Assembly (NCBI GenBank): GCA_003645735.1
Contig: QNBQ01000087.1
Location: 1-6,879 of the forward strand
DNA: 6,879 bases
DNA from: Candidatus Poribacteria bacterium
GTDB taxonomy: Bacteria; Poribacteria; WGA-4E; B28-G17
Direction of reading: 5' to 3'
In this document: positions 1 through 5,067 of the stretch, in pieces
How positions within the stretch are numbered: position 1 is the stretch's first letter
How the letters are laid out: every line of letters begins with the position of its first letter
The notes under the pieces: generated by a model
Database searches by the model: none
Told to the model about the DNA's origin: nothing
The model's input: only the letters and a program-made list of their open reading frames with translations
Position numbers and translations under genes: made by a program

Positions 1-86
1 CTTCGATAGACCCTCACATCACGGGTCTGTCTCAGGATCTTTCTCAGCTCTTCTCTCTCTTCTTCCTTCAGGTGGATAAGGCTCAT
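1..86 (-). CDS. probable IS630-type transposase, N-terminal fragment (cut by window edge)
   Basis: Read on the minus strand, ATG at 86-84 opens 28 complete codons that run off the left edge without a stop. The peptide starts MSLIHLKEEEREELRKIL and continues with RQTRDVRVYRR. The pattern L..EER.EL......T.D.RVYRR is what I know from the N-terminal helix-turn-helix region of IS630-superfamily transposases, which bind the element ends before DDE cut-and-paste at TA targets. The start is well supported. An in-frame TAG lies two codons upstream, a GAGGT ribosome binding site sits 6 bases before the ATG (plus-strand 93-97), and a good promoter lies just upstream. The gene diverges from the defence operon. 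No catalytic residues are visible because only about a tenth of a normal transposase is in the window. It could also be another short HTH protein; the family call rests on a 28-residue pattern. Confidence 0.55.
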   Translation of the reverse strand, partial: MSLIHLKEEEREELRKILRQTRDVRVYR

Positions 87-116
87 ATTCTAACCTCACT
101 TCTTGAGCTTCCCTTT

Positions 117-145
117 AGTATACCTCCTCCAGATAGTTTTGTCCA
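117..145 (-). promoter_or_regulatory. sigma70-like promoter for the leftward transposase gene
   Basis: On the minus strand TGGACA (145-140) and TATACT (122-117) are separated by exactly 17 bases. Each hexamer differs from the consensus at one position. The predicted start of transcription is near 110, giving a leader of about 24 bases with a GAGGT site before the ATG at 86. The position and spacing fit the transposase ORF well. The call is sequence inspection only. Confidence 0.55.
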
Positions 146-243
146 GATACTTAGATCGAAGAAGCCGTGATCGATTATGCATGGCATCCGAAAAGCTGTC
201 AAGGAAAAGAGGGTTGGTGGAATATTAGTTTGGGAATCGGGTG

Positions 244-272
244 TTGTCTTTCCTCGGAAGGTGGGATATCAT
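244..272 (+). promoter_or_regulatory. sigma70-like promoter candidate for the three-gene operon
   Basis: TTGTCT (244-249) and TATCAT (267-272) are separated by 17 bases. The -10 has one mismatch to consensus and the -35 has two. Transcription would begin near 279, giving a leader of only about 32 bases that contains the hairpin at 289-303. The spacer holds a small inverted repeat (TTCC/GGAA, 250-259). This is the best forward promoter I found in the 225-base divergent region. The rest of that region (about 146-243) shows nothing I recognise apart from a GATCGA direct repeat at 154 and 169. Confidence 0.4.
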
Positions 273-283
273 TTCTATAGCTC

Positions 284-310
284 ATGAACCCTCCTGTGGA
301 GGGCAAATGA
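284..310 (+). other. possible 8-codon leader ORF ending beside the helicase start
   Basis: ATG at 284 reads MNPPVEGK and stops at TGA 308-310, one base before the helicase ATG at 312 and in a different frame from it. It runs through the whole hairpin at 289-303, so a ribosome translating it would melt that hairpin and end next to the helicase start. There is no ribosome binding site before it. If the promoter at 244-272 is right, the transcript starts only about five bases before this ATG, which would need near-leaderless initiation. It may be chance. Confidence 0.25.
289..303 (+). promoter_or_regulatory. hairpin that sequesters the helicase ribosome binding site
   Basis: CCCTCC (289-294) pairs perfectly with GGAGGG (298-303) across a TGT loop. 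The right arm is the Shine-Dalgarno sequence of the helicase gene, 8 bases before its ATG. The stem is only six pairs but five are G-C, and it forms entirely within the predicted leader. It should reduce initiation unless it is opened by a ribosome, a protein or heat. There is no T-run after it, so it is not a terminator. Confidence 0.5.
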
Positions 311-311
311 G

Positions 312-3300
312 ATGAACAATGTTCCACAAGTCGGTCAACGCATTCGTTTGATGCCTGAAAATGAGATCGCTGAGGTTTACCGGGTTGAAGAGCAGGCGGG
401 GCGGTTTGTAGTGGGCTTGATATTGGAAAGGTCGAGACAAGCGAGGACTCTAGTCCTTACACCTGAGGAGTTAAAAGAACGCATTCAGGTGCTTCCCTCC
501 TTGAAGGAGGTCTTCAAATTAGGCGAAGGTCTTTTGCCGCGTGAGCAGTGTCTCGCGTTTGCCGATGCATTGAGGATGAAGCTCGCTTATGCCTTTGACC
601 CCCATTATGCTGTGAGCGTCACACAGGTAGATTTATTGCCTCACCAGGTAGAAGCTGTCTACAAATACATCCTTCCACAGCCCCGTGTTCGATTTCTTCT
701 AGCCGACGATCCCGGATTGGGCAAGACCATCATGGCAGGGTTGGTGTTGAAAGAGCTAAAGGCTCGGAGCCTTGTTCACACAGTGCTGATCATTGTTCCG
801 GCGCACTTGCAGGATCAATGGCTGAGGGAGATGAGGGAGTGGTTTCGGGAAGATTTTACACTTCTCAACAGGAACGTTTTGCGAAACCTGATTGCTGATG
901 ACTTTTTCTCCCGCAATCCGCAGATCATCACTTCCATGGATTTTGCCCGTCAGGAATGGGTTCGTGATATTTTGAGCCAGCGGTGGTGGGATATGATCAT
1001 CGTAGATGAAGCCCATAAATTCTCCGCGACCCGGCGTGGAAACAAGATATATAAGACCAAGCGGTATCAGCTGGGAGAAGCGCTGGCGAGCCGATGTGTT
1101 CACCTCCTGCTTTTGACCGCTACTCCTCATAAAGGAGATGATGAGGCTTACTTCCTCCTGCTTGAGCTGCTTCAACCTCGACTTTTCGCCCGCTCTCAGG
1201 ATTTAAAGCAAGCCAGCAGGGAGAAGGGAGGATTGCCTTTCGTCTTGAGACGTTCTAAGGAGCAGGTGACAGATCTTAGAGGGAAACCGCTTTTCAAAAA
1301 ACGCGAGGTTAAAACCCTTCCTATTTCTCTAACCCAAGCTGAGAGACGGCTATATGACGCAGTCACCGCCTACGTCCGCAAATGGTATCGGGTAGTTTCA
1401 GGGAGAACTGATCGCAGAAGTAGAAACGTCGCTTTAGCTCTGACCGTCCTTCAGAGACGACTTTCCTCGAGTCTTTTCGCCGTAAGGGAATCACTACGCC
1501 GGCGACGAGCGAAGCTCCAAAGACTTCTTCAAGAGTGGGAGCGACGACTAGATGAACAGGAAGCCTTGCCAATGTTAGATGATGAGGCTTTGCAGGATTT
1601 AGCTGAGCAAACCTCGGCGGATTGGGAAAGCTTTCAGGAGCGGCTTGAGGGCATGACCGCGGCCCAAACACCGGAGGAGCTGAAAGAGGAGATCGAGGAG
1701 CTAGATGAACTTATCAAGCTCGCCTTAGAAGCGGAAAAAGCTGGTGAGGAAGCCAAGGTAAATGAGTTACGAAGCGTTGTTGAGAAGTGGCTACGCAGGC
1801 ACCCCGAGGAGAAGTTGGTCGTTTTCACCGAATTTAAGGACACCCTCTTGGCCCTTCAGCGCAAATTTGAAAGGGAATGGGGTTTCCCTGTAGCGGTTAT
1901 CCACGGCGGGATGAATCTCCAAGCGCGCATAGAACAGGAGCGCTACTTCCGGGATCAAGTGCAAGTCTTGATAGGTACTGACGCTGCAGGAGAGGGCATC
2001 AATTTGCAGTTCTGTAGGCTAATGGTTAATTTCGACCTCCCCTGGAATCCAAATAGGCTGGAGCAGCGAATGGGGCGTATCCATCGATATGGGCAGAAGC
2101 GGGATTGCTTCGTCTTCAATATGCTTTACCCCGAGACACGGGAGGGACGCGTTCTAGAGAGGCTGCTTGAGAAGCTGGAGCTGATGCGTCACCGCCTCGG
2201 TGACAGCGTCTATGACGTTATAGGGCATATCCTCGAAGGCGTTCGCTTAGAAGAACTCATTATGCAAGCCATTCTGCACGAAGACACGAGTGAGCTGGAG
2301 CGATTGATCGACGTAGATGTGGAAAAGCGGCTGGAGGAGTATCGCAGGGCGCTAGAGGAGAACGCGCTCGCGGGACATCACATCGACCTCTCCTCGGTGC
2401 TTGCCGATGACCGCGATTCGTTGAAAAAGCGCCTTGTCCCCTGGGATGTGGAGCGGTTCACAAGGCTTGTGGCCCCCCTTGTCGGCGGCGAGTGTCAACC
2501 TGATCCGAGAAAGCAAGGCATTTTTCGCATTCGCCTCCCCCGCACCTTTCTACGTCAACACAACCTCACATATGAATCCTTCGCTAGGGGCATGCGTATA
2601 GCCTTCGAACGTAAGATCGCGAGGGACACAGGCGTGGAGTTCTTCGCCCCTGGTCATCCGGTCTTGGATGCTCTATGTGACCACTTCCTGAACAAATCCC
2701 GTCCTGTTAAAACGATTTTGATGCATCCCAAAACCGAGGGTATTCTCTGGGTTTTCCGAGCGGGTATACAGGACGGGCATCAATCCCCTGTCTTGGAGCG
2801 TTTGCTCGCCCTCCTGTGGGATGCGGAAACAAGCGAGGTGCGAGAAGTTGATTTGCGCATGCTTTGGGAGACGAAACCTTATCCTGAAAATGTCCCCGTT
2901 CCTGAGAAACTCCTCGATGCCTTGGAAAAAAGCGAAGACGAAGTGCGCCGATGGATCATCGCTTTCATGGAAAGCTTACAAAGGGAAGCCGAGGGGCGCC
3001 GGGAACGTGAGGCGCGTATCAAGAGGGAATGGCTGGAAAAATCCTTTGACCACCTCATCGCTGAATCTAACGCTAAGCTTTTCGAGTATCACCGCCGGGC
3101 GGAAAAGGGTGAGGATATGAGGCTTGCAATCCTGCAGGAGGAGGAAAACCTGAAGCGGCTCATCCGGGAGAGGAAGGAACGCTTAGAGGCGCTGGAACTG
3201 GAGCGAACGTTGACGGTGCTCGAACCTCAACTGGAGGCGGTTGTTCTGATCTGTCGTGAGCCGGAAGCTGTTACACCGTCGAGGGAGACTTCCCGCATCG

Positions 3301-3650
3301 AAGCTATAGGGATGGAAGTCGTCATGCGTTATGAGCGGGAGCAGGGGCGAGAGCCTGTAGATGTCTCCAAGGAGTTTCTAGGCTACGATATTCTCTCACG
3401 GGGCAAGAATGAGATACGCCACATCGAGGTTAAAGCCTTTGCCACTACGGGGGAGATCAGGTTCACTCCGCACGAGTGGCAGATGGCCCAGCGTCTTGGC
3501 GATGAATACTGGCTTTACGTGGTGGAGAACGCATCCAGCGAACCGAAGCTGAGCTGCATTCAAAACCCGGCACAGAAGCTTACCGTCCGCGAAGTTATAG
3601 GTGTGGTAGAATATGTGGTGGAAGACATGAGAAGGAATCCCTCTTCGTGA
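312..3650 (+). CDS. SNF2-type DEAD/DEAH-box helicase with C-terminal DUF3883 domain
   Basis: This is a superfamily 2 ATPase that should move along or remodel duplex DNA, likely as the motor of a defence system. The first RecA-like domain has Walker A DDPGLGKT (132-139), DEAH (232-235) and LTATPH (268-273). The second has VVFTEF (503-508), VIHGG (529-533), GTDAAGEGINLQ (555-566) and the arginine motif QRMGRIHRYGQ (585-595), so both halves look intact. Charged, probably coiled-coil segments lie at about 390-490 (inside the helicase core) and 890-990. Residues about 995-1095 match DUF3883, with D1026 in FLGYD and E1039/K1041 in IEVK, a layout like PD-(D/E)xK nucleases. The length of 1112 is normal for this helicase-DUF3883 type. 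The ATG at 312 is chosen because GGAGGG lies 8 bases upstream. It is the first gene of the operon. DrmD of class 1 DISARM is a related SNF2 helicase, but I cannot assign that name. The function in defence and any nuclease activity are inference. Confidence 0.9.
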   Translation: MNNVPQVGQRIRLMPENEIAEVYRVEEQAGRFVVGLILERSRQARTLVLTPEELKERIQVLPSLKEVFKLGEGLLPREQCLAFADALRMKLAYAFDPHYAVSVTQVDLLPHQVEAVYKYILPQPRVRFLLADDPGLGKTIMAGLVLKELKARSLVHTVLIIVPAHLQDQWLREMREWFREDFTLLNRNVLRNLIADDFFSRNPQIITSMDFARQEWVRDILSQRWWDMIIVDEAHKFSATRRGNKIYKTKRYQLGEALASRCVHLLLLTATPHKGDDEAYFLLLELLQPRLFARSQDLKQASREKGGLPFVLRRSKEQVTDLRGKPLFKKREVKTLPISLTQAERRLYDAVTAYVRKWYRVVSGRTDRRSRNVALALTVLQRRLSSSLFAVRESLRRRRAKLQRLLQEWERRLDEQEALPMLDDEALQDLAEQTSADWESFQERLEGMTAAQTPEELKEEIEELDELIKLALEAEKAGEEAKVNELRSVVEKWLRRHPEEKLVVFTEFKDTLLALQRKFEREWGFPVAVIHGGMNLQARIEQERYFRDQVQVLIGTDAAGEGINLQFCRLMVNFDLPWNPNRLEQRMGRIHRYGQKRDCFVFNMLYPETREGRVLERLLEKLELMRHRLGDSVYDVIGHILEGVRLEELIMQAILHEDTSELERLIDVDVEKRLEEYRRALEENALAGHHIDLSSVLADDRDSLKKRLVPWDVERFTRLVAPLVGGECQPDPRKQGIFRIRLPRTFLRQHNLTYESFARGMRIAFERKIARDTGVEFFAPGHPVLDALCDHFLNKSRPVKTILMHPKTEGILWVFRAGIQDGHQSPVLERLLALLWDAETSEVREVDLRMLWETKPYPENVPVPEKLLDALEKSEDEVRRWIIAFMESLQREAEGRREREARIKREWLEKSFDHLIAESNAKLFEYHRRAEKGEDMRLAILQEEENLKRLIRERKERLEALELERTLTVLEPQLEAVVLICREPEAVTPSRETSRIEAIGMEVVMRYEREQGREPVDVSKEFLGYDILSRGKNEIRHIEVKAFATTGEIRFTPHEWQMAQRLGDEYWLYVVENASSEPKLSCIQNPAQKLTVREVIGVVEYVVEDMRRNPSS

Positions 3651-3657
3651 GGGAGGA
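3638..3657 (+). promoter_or_regulatory. hairpin over helicase stop codon and the gene 2 ribosome binding site
   Basis: TCCCTC (3638-3643) pairs with GAGGGA (3649-3654) across a TTCGT loop. The right arm covers the last two bases of the helicase TGA stop and most of the GGGAGG Shine-Dalgarno site (3651-3656), which lies 8 bases before the GTG start of the next gene. Ribosomes finishing the helicase would open it, so gene 2 translation is probably coupled to gene 1. No T-run follows, so it is not a terminator. Confidence 0.45.
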
Positions 3658-3664
3658 ATAAAAC

Positions 3665-5056
3665 GTGGATTTGACCGAGCGCTGGCTTATGGAACTCATA
3701 AAACGAGGCGAGAGCGAGACGGTGGAGTTCCGTCGCTCCTTCGGTAAAGAAACGTTGCGCACCCTCTGCGCCTTCGCTAACACGAAGGGAGGGGAGATCT
3801 GGATCGGCATCGCCGATGATGGAACGGTTGTCGGCGCTTTGGTGGGCAAGGAGAGCTTACGTGACTGGGCAAATCAGATCCACCGGGAGCTGGGAATCCA
3901 CGCACACTTGGAAACCGTTGAGCTGGAAGGGAAAACGGTGGTCCGTATCTCAGTGGATGAAAGCTCCGATAAACCCGTGCGCTATCGCGGGCGGGCCTAT
4001 GTGCGCTCGGGAAGCAGTGATCGTCAGGCGACGGAAGAGGAGGAAACACGTTGGGTTTTGGAGCGAACCGGGCAGACCTGGGACGCTCTGCCGGAACGAC
4101 GTGCTCGGTGGGAGGACTTGGATCCACAGCAGATCCGGCGTTTTCGGAGGTTGTGTCAGCAGAAGGGACGTCGTCCCATTCCTGAAGATGAGGACGATCG
4201 CACCGTGCTGCAAAAACTCGGTTTACTCACAGAAGATGGCGCTCTCACCCGCGCTGCGGTGTTGCTTTTTGGAAGAGATCCGCATAGATTCTACCTGAAC
4301 GCCGTCATCAAAATCGGACGGTTCCGCTCGTCCACCCTCATCGTGGATGACCGTGAGATCTATGGCACGCTTTTCGACCAAGTGGAGGAGATCATGCGTT
4401 ACTTCCGGGAACGCCTGCAAACTCGGTTTGAATTCACAGGGGAACCCGCCCGCGAAGTCATCTGGGAGTATCCCTTGGAAGCCTTGCGAGAGGCGATCAT
4501 CAACGCCGTCGTCCACCGGGATTACTTGGATTCGGGGCACATTCAGATCCGCTGGTATGACGACCGCATCGTCATTCTGAACCCCGGCACCTTGCTTCCC
4601 CCGCTCACGATTGAGGATCTAAAGCGCCCTCACCGCTCCGCCCTACGTAACCGTTTGATCGCCGAGATGTTCTATTACATCGGATGGATCGAACGATGGG
4701 GCACAGGGATTCAAAAGATGCTGGACGAATGCGCTAAGGCAGGGCTTCCCGAACCAGAGTTTGAGGAAGCCCAGGGCGCCTTCTGGCTTACCTTCCGAAA
4801 GGACGTCTTGACCGAGGATTACCTACGCTCGTTGGGGCTTAACGAACGACAGATCAAAGCCGTGCTCCATGTAAAAGAGAAAGGGAGGATTACGAATGCC
4901 GAGTATCAACGTATCTGCCAGGTTAGCGCAGCAACGGCAAAAAGAGAACTTGCGGACTTGACCCGTAAAGCGGTGTTGGTCAGAAAGGGAAAGGGGCCTG
5001 CTACTTTTTACGAATTGGGTCAATTGGGTCAAGATCGGGTCAAAATCGGGTCATAA
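3665..5056 (+). CDS. AlbA_2 (Schlafen-type) / GHKL-like ATPase / winged-helix protein, COG2865 type
   Basis: The 463-residue length is typical of COG2865-like proteins. The N-terminal AlbA_2 domain (about 10-120) shows ESETVEFRRS (16-25), AFANTKGGEIWIGIADDG (36-53) and a YVRSGSS strand near 111-117. A GHKL-like ATP-binding domain (about 265-365) shows EAIINAVVHRDY (276-287, N-box with N280 and H284), RIVILNPG (301-308) and ERWGTGI (343-349). A winged helix fills about 391-450, with the wing ending at FYEL, followed by a short repeated tail LGQLGQDRVKIGS. Such proteins are usually annotated as transcriptional regulators. The AlbA_2 fold is also the nuclease fold of Schlafen proteins, so an effector role is possible. 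The GTG at 3665 is preferred over the ATG at codon 9 because GGGAGG lies 8 bases before it. The gene sits 14 bases after the helicase and 11 before the methyltransferase. It may sense a nucleotide or nucleic-acid signal and control the operon; this is inference. Confidence 0.85.
   Translation: MDLTERWLMELIKRGESETVEFRRSFGKETLRTLCAFANTKGGEIWIGIADDGTVVGALVGKESLRDWANQIHRELGIHAHLETVELEGKTVVRISVDESSDKPVRYRGRAYVRSGSSDRQATEEEETRWVLERTGQTWDALPERRARWEDLDPQQIRRFRRLCQQKGRRPIPEDEDDRTVLQKLGLLTEDGALTRAAVLLFGRDPHRFYLNAVIKIGRFRSSTLIVDDREIYGTLFDQVEEIMRYFRERLQTRFEFTGEPAREVIWEYPLEALREAIINAVVHRDYLDSGHIQIRWYDDRIVILNPGTLLPPLTIEDLKRPHRSALRNRLIAEMFYYIGWIERWGTGIQKMLDECAKAGLPEPEFEEAQGAFWLTFRKDVLTEDYLRSLGLNERQIKAVLHVKEKGRITNAEYQRICQVSAATAKRELADLTRKAVLVRKGKGPATFYELGQLGQDRVKIGS
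5013..5052 (+). repeat. imperfect tandem GGGTC repeats at the end of gene 2
   Basis: Four copies of GGGTC begin at 5017, 5026, 5037 and 5048 (spacings 9, 11 and 11). The flanks are alike: AATTGGGTC twice, then GATCGGGTC and AATCGGGTC. They encode the last residues of gene 2 (LGQLGQDRVKIGS) and end just before its TAA, about 15 bases before the methyltransferase start. They could be slippage products or protein binding sites. The 11-base unit is not a multiple of three, so gain or loss of one would change the gene 2 C-terminus and stop. Confidence 0.6.
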
Positions 5057-5063
5057 AGGAGGT
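5055..5063 (+). promoter_or_regulatory. near-perfect ribosome binding site for the methyltransferase
   Basis: AAAGGAGGT begins in the TAA stop of gene 2 (5054-5056) and ends 4 bases before the ATG at 5068. It is the strongest Shine-Dalgarno match in the window and, unlike those of genes 1 and 2, has no CCTCC arm nearby to pair with. It fixes the start of the methyltransferase, and its overlap with the stop codon suggests translational coupling to gene 2. Confidence 0.75.
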
Positions 5064-5067
5064 TTAA

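Noticed and set aside
154..174. GATCGA direct repeat as an operator
   Set aside because: Two 6-base copies 15 bases apart are easily chance, and nothing ties them to either promoter.
756..1175. Minus-strand open frame of 139 codons opposite the helicase
   Set aside because: It is antisense to the conserved helicase motifs and is explained by the coding strand.
3638..3657. Hairpin as a rho-independent terminator
   Set aside because: No T-run follows, the stem overlaps the next gene's ribosome binding site, and the gap is only 14 bases.
3816..4298. Plus-strand open frame of 160 codons inside gene 2
   Set aside because: It is an alternative frame within the AlbA_2 protein with no ribosome binding site and no recognisable domain.
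5013..5052. GGGTC repeats as a CRISPR array
   Set aside because: Units are 9-11 bases with no spacers, and they lie inside a coding frame.
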